Source: Urophycis tenuis
Lineage: Eukaryota; Chordata; Actinopteri; Gadiformes; Phycidae
DNA: 64,000 bases
Assembly (NCBI GenBank): GCA_036785325.1
Contig: JAXIVH010000028.1
Span: 4,814,946 to 4,878,945, forward strand
Reading direction: 5' to 3'
The notes beneath the pieces are model-generated. The model did no database searches. It was not told where the DNA came from and was given only the letters and a program-made list of their open reading frames with translations. The position numbers and the translations under genes are program-made. Positions 26,201 to 33,989 of this stretch are shown one piece after another. The stretch's first letter is position 1. Each line of letters begins with the position of its first letter.

Positions 26201-26664
26201 TTAGAAATGTCAGGGGCAGTGCTGGGGGGTATTGGGCTGGTGGGCAGCGAGGCAGCACGCAAACAGGTCAAGTGGCAGTCATCTCCCCACTCTTTGACAG
26301 TACCGGAGGCCCAGTCGAGGTGAGGATTGTGGAGATGGAGCCATGGGTGGCCCAGGATTAGGGGTTGACCCGGAGAGCAGAGTAGGTGGAAGCGGATGGT
26401 CTCTTGGTGGTTGCCTGACACCAACATAGAGATGGGGGCTGTGATGCTGGTAACTGTGCCGAGTACGTGACCGTCCAGGCCCCGGGCTGGAACGGGAGCG
26501 GACAAGGGGTGGCTTTCCAAGCCCAGCTGACGAGCAAGTTCTGTGTCCATAATGTTTGCTTCTGCGCCAGAGTCCACCAGGGCTGCCAGAGTGTGGGTTG
26601 TATCAGACAGGTAAAGACAGACTTGGATCAGGGTTTTACGATTGATGGAGGACTGAATGTTCAT
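23236..26664 (-). CDS. pol: Pol polyprotein (PR-RT-RH-IN-chromodomain)
   Basis: 1142 aa, uninterrupted. Aspartic protease motif D31-S-G; reverse transcriptase with YLDD at 345-348; RNase H with D494, E537 and D564; integrase with zinc-binding H677-H684-C714-C717 and a D745-x59-D805-x35-E841 triad; chromodomain at about 1030-1082 ending in an acidic/Pro tail. The domain order and terminal chromodomain place it in the chromovirus branch of Ty3/Gypsy. It follows gag in the -1 frame; that frame is open over about 52 nt of gag (26736-26685), but I see no slippery heptamer there. The AUG at 26664 lies 20 nt after the gag stop, so reinitiation is an alternative to frameshifting. Confidence 0.95.
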   Translation of the reverse strand: MNIQSSINRKTLIQVCLYLSDTTHTLAALVDSGAEANIMDTELARQLGLESHPLSAPVPARGLDGHVLGTVTSITAPISMLVSGNHQETIRFHLLCSPGQPLILGHPWLHLHNPHLDWASGTVKEWGDDCHLTCLRAASLPTSPIPPSTAPDISNVPECYHGLRQVFNKTKATSLPPHRPYDCAIDLLPGSAPPKGHLYSLSPPERKAMEDYIRDSLAAGIIRPSSSPAGAGFFFVGKKDGSLRPCIDYRGLNDVTVKNRYPLPLLTSAFELLQGSTVFTKLDLRNAYHLVRIREGDEWKTAFNTHTGHYEYRVMPFGLTNAPAVFQALVNDVLRDMLNKFIFVYLDDILIFSRTLSEHTRHVQLVLRRLLENSLYVKAEKCEFHVQSVSFLGYIVAEGNIQMDPAKVSAVTSWPVPENRKKLQQFLGFANFYRRFIRNYSTVAAPLTVLTSIKHPFVWTPEANKAFQTLKARFTTAPILLMPDADRQFVVEVDASDMGVGAILSQRAVEDNKLHPCAFFSRRLSPAERNYDVGNRELLAVKLALEEWRHWLEGSTVPFLAWTDHKNLEYIRTAKRLNSRQSRWALFFTRFNFTLSYRPGSRNTKPDALSRQFQKDDTPSQEPAPILPDPCIIAALTWDVEEEVQEALRDHPGTSACPDGRLFVPENLRSRVIQWGHNSRLACHPGSARTCHLLAQRFWWPSLRRDVREFVRACLTCNRNKSSNQPPAGLLQPVPTRPWSHVSLDFVTGLPPSDGMTVILTVVDRFSKMAHFIPLPKLPSARETAQVVVDHVFRLHGLPRDVVSDRGPQFTSSFWKEFCHLLGATVSLTSGFHPQSNGQSERANQELEKALRCMASCKAWAQQLTWVEYAHNSLTCSATGMSPFQCVYGYQPPLFPSQEGEVSCPSAFAHARRCRRTWSQARTTLLKSVTSYATGANRRRTPAPTYRVGQKVWLSAKDLPLRVESRKLAPRFLGPFPIQRVISPTAVRLQLPASMKVHPTFHVSKVKPVHVSPLVPAAPPPPPPRLIDGGLVYTVRRLLQSRRRGRGLQYLVDWEGYGPEERIWVPTSRIVDRTLIADFHRLHPDQPAIRRGRPKGSRRSSCPVSDPVSGPDPDLDPALAPDGTSQTPSEDEAMESDRSEEF

Positions 26665-26684
26665 TGAGCTCAGCCGGATTCCTC

Positions 26685-27740
26685 CTACATCCGGTGAGCT
26701 CCGGCTTTTACTGGACAGGCGGCGACTCGATGCCCATCACCGCCACAGTACAGACACAGGTTAGAGGTGATGCGTCGCTGGCGCTCTGTAGGGGTTAGGG
26801 AGGCGCGGCCGATTTCCATCAGTTCAGGCTGGTCAGATGATGTGGCAGGAGAAGACGGGAGAGCAGTCGGGCTGCTCCGTGTGCTGGTGGATGGACTGTT
26901 GCGCCCTCTCTCTCGACGACGGGCCTGGATCCGGCGGTCGATGCGGACAGCCAGAGCAATGGCTTCGTCGAGGGTGGAGGGTTGATCATGGGAAACCAAC
27001 TCATCCTTTATGTAGTCCACCAGGCTGTGGAGGAACGCATCCACCAAGGCCTCCATGTTCCAGGAGCTCCGACTGGCCACGGTTCGAAAATCGATGGAGT
27101 AATCCGCCACGGTCCTTCTGCCTTGGCGAATACTCATCAGGGTCTGTGATGCCTCAGCTGTTGTGGATCCCAAGTCGAAGACCTTGAGCATCCCTTCGGC
27201 GAACAGGTCGAAGGTAGCACATGCAGGGGTCTGGCGCTCGAACTCAGCCGTTCCCCACAGTCGAGCCCGTCCCGTCAGGTGAGTGATCACATAACCAACC
27301 TTAGCCCCTTCAATGGCAAAGGTTCTGGGTTGCAGGCTAAACTGGACACGGCAGCTCGTAAGGAACGCCCGTACCTGAGTTGGGTCACCATTGAACCGCT
27401 CTGGATTGCCAATCTTGGGTTCTGGGGATCCAACAACAGCGGCGGCAGTGACCAGGGCAGATGACTCGGGGGCTGGGCCGGTGGGCAGACTGGCTGAAGC
27501 TGATGGAGGAGTAAGGTTGGTGAGAAGTTGAATAGTCATGGCAAGGTGTTGTTGCTGCTGCTGAATCTGTTGCTGTTGCTGCTGGAATTGCTGTTGCTGT
27601 TGATGGCCGACCTGGAGCAGGGAGGCAATGTCACCACTCATGTGGTTAACCTCTCTCTCTGTGTGTTCCAGGCGTTGCATGGCGGTGGGTTGTTCAGGTT
27701 CGTCGGGTTCCATGCTGGGTGGGATGTGCGCTGGGTCCAT
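26685..27740 (-). CDS. gag: Gag capsid protein with CCHC zinc finger
   Basis: 351 aa. N-terminal acidic segment, poly-Gln coil (residues 47-64), a Retrotrans_gag-type capsid core (from about 110, around NPERFNGDPTQVRAFLTSC to about 280), a basic Arg-rich linker, and a single knuckle C329-x2-C332-x4-H337-x4-C342. It forms the retrotransposon particle and packages RNA. The start is the first AUG after the 5' LTR, only 17 nt downstream. The capsid region is of the type ancestral to PEG10/RTL host genes (family knowledge). Confidence 0.93.
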   Translation of the reverse strand: MDPAHIPPSMEPDEPEQPTAMQRLEHTEREVNHMSGDIASLLQVGHQQQQQFQQQQQQIQQQQQHLAMTIQLLTNLTPPSASASLPTGPAPESSALVTAAAVVGSPEPKIGNPERFNGDPTQVRAFLTSCRVQFSLQPRTFAIEGAKVGYVITHLTGRARLWGTAEFERQTPACATFDLFAEGMLKVFDLGSTTAEASQTLMSIRQGRRTVADYSIDFRTVASRSSWNMEALVDAFLHSLVDYIKDELVSHDQPSTLDEAIALAVRIDRRIQARRRERGRNSPSTSTRSSPTALPSSPATSSDQPELMEIGRASLTPTERQRRITSNLCLYCGGDGHRVAACPVKAGAHRM

Positions 27741-27757
27741 GTTTGGTCAGACCGTTC
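27741..27757 (-). promoter_or_regulatory. Primer binding site / leader of the sushi-like element
   Basis: 17 nt between the 5' LTR and the gag AUG, too short for a conventional leader. On the minus strand 27755-27746 read ACGGTCTGAC. This is complementary, with one G-U pair, to GTCAGATCGT at 28148-28139 in the 5' LTR, exactly where transcription should start. That is the arrangement of self-primed Tf1/sushi elements. Confidence 0.7.
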
Positions 27758-28284
27758 TGTCAGACACCAAACAGGAAGAGGACCACAAGAGCGTCACGTT
27801 AAACAGTTTATTGAAGGATTTGGGGAAAGGGGGTGTATGGGTGTGTTTCCAGAGCTGAGTGGCGTCTCACTGAGATGGCGGGGTGGGTTCCAGGGCAGGC
27901 TCGATGATGGGCTGGAGTCACTGGGTAAAGACACACACAGCCGAGGGAGAGGAAAGCTGGCAGATGGAATGTTAGCAGTGGTACAGGCAAGGGCTAGGCA
28001 GTATTCGTAGTCATAAGGCAGAAGGCAGGTCACGGTTACCGGGGCAGAAGATCAAAGACGTAGTTGAGCAGGTCCGATATCACAGGTAAGAGTCAGAGGC
28101 GTATGAAGACAGGCAGGGTAACAGGTACTGGTTTGCAGACGATCTGACAAGGAGGTACTGAAAGACAGGGCTTATATACAGAGGGAGATGAACAGGGAAT
28201 GCAGTGCAGCTGGCAGGTTAATGAGTGCAGGAGTAGATACAGGTGTGGCTGATCAAACAGAGCTGAGAGAGAAAGCTCATGACA
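27758..28284 (-). repeat. 5' LTR of the sushi-like element
   Basis: 527 bp. TATA box TATATAAG at 28178-28171 (minus strand). About 30 nt downstream lies the expected start site, 28148, giving a U3 of about 136 nt. The R region begins with the self-primer segment. Confidence 0.95.
28139..28178 (-). promoter_or_regulatory. LTR core promoter and predicted RNA 5' end
   Basis: TATATAAG (28178-28171) followed at +30 by GTCAGATCGT (28148-28139), the segment complementary to the primer site. Start position is inferred from TATA spacing, not measured. Confidence 0.6.
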
Positions 28285-28508
28285 GAAAGATTAATGTTAA
28301 TTGAAACGTTGAAGGTTTTTTTTTAGCTGCTGGGTAGACTTCAGTCAACCTGACGCAGTTTTGTCTTTGAGCAACAAAATTGATCAGAGATGGGCTCATT
28401 TTAAGCGGGGAAATCTAAGCTTTCCAACGACGTATGGCATGACTATATTTGCCCACGGATCGTCGAAATAATTAGCTGATTCATGTGTGTTCTGTTGGCT
28501 GTGGAAAG
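28285..28508. repeat. 214-bp satellite, about 1 monomer
   Basis: Begins with the right GAAAG target duplication and continues the monomer interrupted at 22628. It grades into block copy 6. Confidence 0.92.
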
Positions 28509-29195
28509 AAAATAGCACACAAGTCCTACCAAGTCACCTTTATTGTCAGTGATAAACATTAATAAATAAACAGTATGGACATTGTATAAACAGTTGTATA
28601 AAAAGTGTAAACAGTATGAACAGTGTTCTTATAAAAGATATCAATATCAATACTGATCACGTGTGTATTTTATATTTCCAGATTATTTGTTGATGAGCCA
28701 GAGCCTGTGACTCCCACCAACCGGCCCGTTCAGCCCACTGCGTTGTCGTCCTCCACCCGGCCGAAGCCTCCTGCGCCCACCCGCCTCCAGCCGAGGCCTC
28801 CTGCTGCGTCAGCCTGTGGCCCGCCCGCCCCCTGTGTCGGCAGCACCCATACCGCTGGTCCTCCCCGCACAGCCACAGGCCCCCTCCGTCCTGCATCCAG
28901 GGCCATCCTGCAGCTGTCTCTGCAGTCATCGTGTGTCAAAACCATTCAAACTTGTATATGGTAACATTTCAAAATGACACCAGCATAAATGAGGACCTTG
29001 CAATAGGTTGTGTGTTACAGGACCCCCCTGGCATACAGCTGTATGTCTCTGTGAAGGTGGTTGTGAAGAACTGCATCCGGCTGAACAAGTACAAGTGCCG
29101 GCGAGGCAGCAACTCTCTCGAGGGGTTGCACGCCCACCTGGTTAACGCCGTCCCTTCACAGCGATGTGGGATCATGCCGTTCCAAGTAAGTGATT

Positions 29196-29250
<55 letters not shown>

Positions 29251-29496
29251 GCGCGCGCATATATACACACACACACACGCATATATACACACACATATAT
29301 ATATATATATACTTAAACATAGCTGACCCTTTTTTTCCCCCTTCTCTGGGATTATGCTCCCAGTTTTGATCTCGGACGTCTGGTCACTTGTAGCATATAA
29401 TAATATTCTATTACTGTTAAGCCAACTATGAATAATAAAACAGGCCAAAACATGTGTCCTTTATCATAGCTACACGTATTACAAAAAAAACGCGTG
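28509..29496 (+). pseudogene. exon-bearing block, copy 6
   Basis: Exon A-like 28682-28960, exon B-like 29021-29185 with intact TTACAG acceptor and GTAAGT donor. Differs from copies 1-5 by TGTGTCGGCAGC and GCATCCAGGGCC in exon A and by a much longer (CA)n-(GC)n-(TA)n tract (about 29199-29311). No last exon. Confidence 0.75.
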
Positions 29497-30135
29497 AATT
29501 GAAAAGTTGAAGGTATGTTTTTAGCTGCTGGGAAGACTTCAGTCAACCTGACGCAGTTTTGTCTGTGAGCAACCAAATTGCTCGGGGATGGGCTCATTTT
29601 AAGCGGGGAAATCTAAGGTTCCCAACGGCGTATGGCAAGACTATATTGAGTCATGGGTCGTTGAAATACTAAGCTAATTAATTTCTGTTCTTTATTGAAA
29701 GATTGATCTTAATTGAAACGTTGAAGGTATGTTTTTAGCTGCTGGGTAGACTTCAGTCAACCTGACGCAGTTTTGTCTGTGAGCAACCAGACTGCTCGCG
29801 GATGGGCTCATTTTAAGCGGGGAAATCTAAGCTTTTCTACCGGCGTATGGCAAGACTATATTGACTCATTGGTCGTTGAAATACTAAGCTAATTAATTTG
29901 TGATCTTTAAGGAAAGATTAATGTTAATTGAAACGTTGAAGGTATGTTTTTAGCTGCTGGGTAGACTTCAGTCAACCTGACGCAGTTTTGTCTCTGAGCA
30001 ACCAAATCGCTCGGAGATGGGCTCATTTTAAGCGGGGAAATCTAAGCTTTCCAACGACGTATGGCATGACTATATTTGCCCACGGGTCGTCGAAATAATA
30101 AGCTGATTCATGTGTGTTCTGTTGGCTGTGGAAAG
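29497..30135. repeat. 214-bp satellite, about 3 monomers
   Basis: Ends in a monomer that switches to block-type sequence (ACGACGTATGGCATGACTAT) before copy 7. Confidence 0.92.
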
Positions 30136-30830
30136 AAAATAGCACACAAGTCCTACCAAGTCACCTTTATTGTCAGTGATAAACATTAATAAATAAACAG
30201 TATGGACATTGTATAAACAGTTGTATAAAAAGTGTAAACAGTATGAACAGTGTTCTTATAAAAGATATCAATATCAATACTGATCACGTGTGTATTTTAT
30301 ATTTCCAGGTTATTTGTTGATGAGCCAGAGCCTGTGACTCCCACCAACCGGCCCGTTCAGCCCACTGCGTTGTCGCCCTCCACCCGGCCGAAGCCTCCTG
30401 CGCCCACCCGCCTCCAGCCGAGGCCTCCTGCTGCGTCAGCCTGTGGCCCGCCCGCCCCCTGTGTCGGCAGCACCCATACCGCTGGTCCTCCCTGCACAGC
30501 CACAGGCCCCCTCCGTCCTGCTTCGTGGGCCATCCTGCAGCTGTCTCTGCAGTCATCGTGTGTCAAAACCATTCAAACTTGTATATGGTAACATTTCAAA
30601 ATGACACCAGCATAAATGAGGACCTTGCAATAGGTTGTGTGTTACAGGACCCCCCTGGCATACAGCTGTATGTCTCTGTGAAGGTGGTTGTGAAGAACGG
30701 CATCCGGCTGAACAAGTACAAGTGCCGGCGAGGCAGCAACTCTCTCGAGGGGTTGCACGCCCACCTGGTTAACGCCGTCCCTTCACAGCGATGTGGGATC
30801 ATGCCGTTCCAAGTAAGTGATTAAAACACA
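30136..30830 (+). pseudogene. exon-bearing block, copy 7 (exons A and B)
   Basis: Exon A-like 30309-30587 with acceptor TTTCCAG|GTTATT; exon B 30648-30812 (55 codons, KNGIRL variant) ending CAA|GTAAGT. Unlike copies 1-6 the sequence after the donor continues through a short CA tract into a 189-bp intron (30813-31001) and the last exon, so exons B and 4 can be joined in phase 0. Confidence 0.72.
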
Positions 30831-31001
30831 CACACACACGCATAAATATATATAAAGCTTTATTGCAGACCCATGTTCATACGGTATAATAAAAAAAAAA
30901 AGTCTCAATGATGGCTTCAATGATACATTTTATTTCACAGCTTCAGCCGTCACCTGTAAGCATTGTACACAATGACAGTCAAATGGAAATGTGTGTTTCA
31001 G

Positions 31002-31529
31002 GTATACTTGGTGTCCTTTGCCGTGCAGTGGAACCACCGCATGGCATCGCTCCGTGTCGCCGGTGGTCACGGCCGGCGGACGTCTTGCTTGGACCCGCGG
31101 CAGATCCAGCGCGTCAACCAGCAGGCCGAGGCAAGGAGGCCTCCTGCTGCGTCAGCCTGTGGCCGGCCCCCCATGTCGGCAGCACCCATACTGCTGCTGG
31201 TCCTCCCCGCACAGCCACAGGCCCCCTCCGTCCTGTTTCGTGGCCCATCCTGCAGCCAGAGCTTTGTCCCTCCTGCACCAACAGTGAAGGCGTTCATGCC
31301 CAACAAGTCCTCGCGGCCTTGTGGGGCTTGCCACGTGCCAAACTGTGGTGGACGGCGAAAGAGGTACACCCCTTCCAAGGACAAAGTGGCTGGAAGCCCA
31401 CAGAAGATATTTTCCTTCTGCCCATCCACGAGGAAGTCCACTACCCCTGGCTTCGACAATGTTGTCTATGACAACTTTGAACGCTTTAAGAGTGTCGTGG
31501 ATGCAGAGTTGGAAAGGAGGACTTTGTAG
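31002..31529 (+). CDS. Last exon of an unnamed, possibly transposon-derived protein, copy 7
   Basis: Follows a GTGTGTTTCAG acceptor and is open for 175 codons to TAG at 31527-31529. Joined in phase to exon B (30648-30812) it yields a C-terminal region of about 230 residues: the RRGSNSLEGLHAHL motif, then VYLVSFAVQWNHRMASLRVA, a Pro/Ala-rich segment, a Cys-rich module C-x2-C-x4-C (RPCGACHVPNC) with basic GGRRKR, a further FSFC, and an acidic C-terminus. I do not recognise the family. The combination of a conserved E/H motif and an aromatic W-N motif reminds me of C-termini of fish transposase-like proteins (inference). The 5' end of the gene is not identified, so this is partial. Confidence 0.5.
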   Translation, partial: VYLVSFAVQWNHRMASLRVAGGHGRRTSCLDPRQIQRVNQQAEARRPPAASACGRPPMSAAPILLLVLPAQPQAPSVLFRGPSCSQSFVPPAPTVKAFMPNKSSRPCGACHVPNCGGRRKRYTPSKDKVAGSPQKIFSFCPSTRKSTTPGFDNVVYDNFERFKSVVDAELERRTL

Positions 31530-31764
31530 ATACCGGACTTTGTAAATAACTGTAAATATGTGTGTGTGTGTGTTTGTCTTTTTCTTTGTGTGTGTTTTAA
31601 AGTGCTTCAGCAAGCAGCTATTTATATAGTTCAAAATAATGCACTTTACAGTTTTACTTGAAGTCATTTTGTTTGTTTTTTATATTGCTGTTGAAATGCA
31701 CAATGTTTTTAACCTTAATCAGTTCAACACAATCAGTTTCCCTTGTTTGTGTTCAGATAATCTG
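31530..31764 (+). other. 3' flank of last exon, no gene
   Basis: AT-rich, with a (GT)n tract near 31560 and T-rich runs ending in TTTGTGTTCAG at the Gypsy junction. No clear AATAAA was noted. The same sequence follows the last exon in the copies at 46.9 and 55.8 kb. Confidence 0.6.
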
Positions 31765-31919
31765 GATCCTGTTCTCCAGAGCCCTGACTTTGAACAGCCC
31801 TTCACCGTCCAGACTGACGCATCTGGTGTTGGTCTTGGGGCAGTACTGCTCCAAGGAGAGGGGGACAACATGAAGCCTGTGGCTTACATAAGTCGCAAGT
31901 TGTTCCCCAGAGAGACCAG
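31765..31919 (+). pseudogene. Ty3/Gypsy RNase H, N-terminal part (5' fragment)
   Basis: Encodes PVLQSPDFEQPF, then the first RNase H aspartate in TDASGVGLGAVL, then PVAYISRKLFPRE, typical of Gypsy RNase H. The frame is broken at 31919 by a Harbinger insertion and resumes at 33699. Nothing upstream of RNase H from this element is present, so the 5' part was lost before duplication. Confidence 0.85.
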
Positions 31920-32383
31920 GGGCCTCATGTACGAACGTTGCGTTCGCACAAAAAAATGGTGTACGTTCATTCTCACGGCAAAGTGCAGATGTATCAAGAC
32001 TGAAATGGCCGTATAAATTTGCGTGCCTCACGTCAACTCTTGAGCCGGCGTACGCACATTTCTACAGCAGTTGACCCTTTGGCGACACTTAGAGCTGATC
32101 AAAGCATCATGTTTAATTTGTCAGAGCAATTAAATTCTTATTACATGGCAGACAACCGCTACGCAGTAGATGGACATAAGAGATAAGAAATAAAAATATT
32201 TAAATGCTGGGAAACTGTCATAATAAAGGAATGTGTAAAATAGTAGTTGATTGAGTGAAGTGCACATTCGAGACACGTGAACAATTAACACCGATGTACA
32301 ATCAACACCGACAAGTCTGCAATAACATGACTGGGTATAAAAGCACACCCAAAAATTCCGTCAACAATTAGAGGACATTGCGA

Positions 32384-33160
32384 ATGGCGCAATTTGCAGC
32401 GAGAGCCGGTTTTCCTAATATAATCGGAGCTGTCGACTGCACTCACATTGCCATAAAAGCGCCATCACATGACGAATTTGTATATGTGAACAGGAAACAT
32501 TTCCATTCAATAAATGTCGGCTACAAATTATATGTGATGCGCAAATGTTATTAACCAACATTGTGGCGAGGTGGCCTGGTTCAACGCACGACTCATATAT
32601 TCTGAGTAACAGCATAGTTGGGAACAGACTGCAGGCTGGCATTGTGCGCGATGGGTGGCTTCTTGGTGAGTAATTGTATTCTTTTAATTGTCCTAATATT
32701 AATCCCCGTGATGCGCATTGAGTGTACGTCCCCAAATACTATCCTGTCTTCACAGCATCATTACTTGTTTATGTGATTGATTCGCTGGTTAAGCAACAGC
32801 TTCGGATCTTTCGTACAAGCCCCTGTCTCTGTGTGCAAAGTTTTTTGTTAATAAACCCGTGCGAAAAGTGTGAAATGTCATTATCAGCCTCACCTTTGCC
32901 CCAGCGCCCTTCGGCATTAATTTATAACAATAGTGTGTGATCCATGTAAGTGGTGTATAAAACTAAGAAATGGGAACAACAAATCCAGTTTACTTATACT
33001 GCCTGTTTTCAATTAACCCCAGGCGACCGTGGCTACCCACTGAGGACGTGACCCCTCTGACCAACCCTCAGACTGACCGAGAGCGGAGGTACAATGACCT
33101 CCATACCCGCACTCGGTCAGTCGTTGAGAGGGCAATAGGTCTCCTGAAGGGACGGTGGGC
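32384..33160 (+). pseudogene. Harbinger transposase, degenerate
   Basis: HARBI1-like DDE transposase remnant. The first frame starts MAQFAARAGFPNIIGAVDCTHIAIKAP-like (first catalytic Asp in AVDCTH) and goes out of frame after HFHSINV through an apparent 5-nt insertion (GGCTA). The next frame holds the second Asp (GSTHDS) and ends at a donor G|GTGAGT (32666). After an intron (32666-33022) comes GDRGYP, a stop and another frame change, then the Glu motif VVERAIGLLKGRW, where the deletion junction cuts it. All three catalytic residues are visible but the ORF is broken at several points and the C-terminus is missing. Confidence 0.85.
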
Positions 33161-33394
33161 AGCAGTCCTCCTTTTCACTTCCATTTTTATATCTGACAAC
33201 TTCTTTTTAAGTTCAGCGTGTGTGCGGCTCTCTGAACCCACAGCGTTGACCGCCTCACACACGCTGTCCCACTCACTCCTCTTCCGCTTGCTGTTAATCC
33301 CGGAGGACAAACTGCCAAATAAAACCACCCTCCGAGCCTCCACCTCAGTCAGGAGAGTCTCCAGTTCGCACTCGGTAAATTTTCGCTTTTTAGA
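33155..33394 (-). pseudogene. Harbinger Myb/SANT-like DNA-binding protein, N-terminal fragment
   Basis: About 80 codons on the minus strand beginning around SKKRKFTECELETLL and covering a Myb/SANT-like trihelix (SGINSKRKRSEWDSVCEAVN ... HAELKKKLSDIKMEVKRR). In Harbinger this protein helps the transposase bind DNA. A small local duplication (CGCTTTTTAGATGTGCT) removes the expected start, and the C-terminus is lost at the deletion junction. Confidence 0.8.
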
Positions 33395-33698
33395 TGTGCT
33401 CGCTTTTTAGATGTTCTTCTCTTTCTATGATCGTACAGAGGGGAATCCCTGATGCAGGGCTCATCTAAATATGATTAACATAATTGAATAGGGGCGTGGA
33501 CAGGGACAAGTCGGATACTCGTGCACGTGCGCTCAATTCCACGTTGATTTGGTATGTACAAAGGAAATGTGCTTGGGTTCATGCGTACGCTCAGATTGAT
33601 ACATCTGAATTTTTTTGTGCGTGCAGCGGTTTCTGGCTTTGTGCGTACGCCATGTTTCAGTAGAAAATCCACGCAATTGTTAGTACATGAGGCCCCAG

Positions 33699-33989
33699 GT
33701 ATGCGGCAGTTGAGTTGGAGTGCCTAGCTGTCAAGTGGGCACTCGACACCCTAAAATACTACCTGCTGGGTAGAGACTTCACCCTAGAGACTGACCACCG
33801 CGCCTTGCAGTGGCTAGGGCGCATGAAGGACTCAAACGCCCGCATCACCCGCTGGTTCTTGGCACTGCAGCCATACCGGTTCACAGTGCAGTACCGAGCG
33901 GGCAAGCAGAATACGGTGGCGGACTTTTTGTCTCGACACCCTGTTGGGTTCCCTCCTCCAGAGGAGGAGGGAAATGTGAGAAAGTGAAC
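33699..33989 (+). pseudogene. Ty3/Gypsy RNase H, C-terminal part
   Basis: Resumes the RNase H frame after the Harbinger: catalytic Glu in AVELECLAVKWAL, Asp in ETDHRALQWL, then QNTVADFLSRHP. The frame ends in Glu codons that are the polypurine tract and stops inside the LTR, so there is no integrase downstream. Either integrase was deleted or, as in Gmr1-like elements, it lay upstream of RT. Confidence 0.85.
33961..33974 (+). other. Polypurine tract of the second Gypsy family
   Basis: GAGGAGGAGGGAAA directly before the LTR's TGTGAG. Confidence 0.8.

Larger units (their letters stand above)
22629..28284 (-). mobile_element. Complete sushi-like chromodomain Ty3/Gypsy LTR retrotransposon
   Basis: 5656-bp element bounded by 527-bp LTRs (TGTCAG...ATGACA read on the plus strand) and flanked by GAAAG at 22624-22628 and 28285-28289, interrupting a satellite monomer. 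Order on the minus strand: 5' LTR, 17-nt leader with primer site, gag, pol (protease, RT, RNase H, integrase, chromodomain), G-rich polypurine tract, 3' LTR. Gag resembles the family from which mammalian PEG10/RTL genes derive. Both ORFs are open and the catalytic residues are in place. The LTRs differ at 3 of 527 positions by eye (23012/28141, 23013/28142, 23096/28225), so insertion is recent. Possibly still mobile (inference). Confidence 0.95.
31920..33695 (+). mobile_element. PIF/Harbinger element, internally deleted (copy 1)
   Basis: 1776 bp with inverted termini GGGCCTCATGTA / TACATGAGGCCC and CAG duplications at 31917-31919 and 33696-33698; removing it restores the RNase H frame. It carries a broken transposase (plus strand) and the start of a Myb/SANT-like protein (minus strand) facing each other, the usual two-gene Harbinger layout. 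An internal deletion fuses both at about 33150-33161. Alternatively the target duplication is 5 bp (CCAGG) with termini one base shorter. Confidence 0.88.

Noticed and set aside
23294..26667. Plus-strand ORFs across the pol and gag region
   Set aside because: Antisense shadows of intact minus-strand gag and pol.
31639..32016. 125-aa ORF joining the AT-rich flank, RNase H and Harbinger end
   Set aside because: A chance fusion across two breakpoints; only the RNase H portion is homologous to a known family.
32970..33410. 146-aa plus-strand ORF as an intact Harbinger protein
   Set aside because: Only its middle (NPQTDRERRYND to KGRW) is transposase; the start is intron and the end is antisense to the Myb-like gene.
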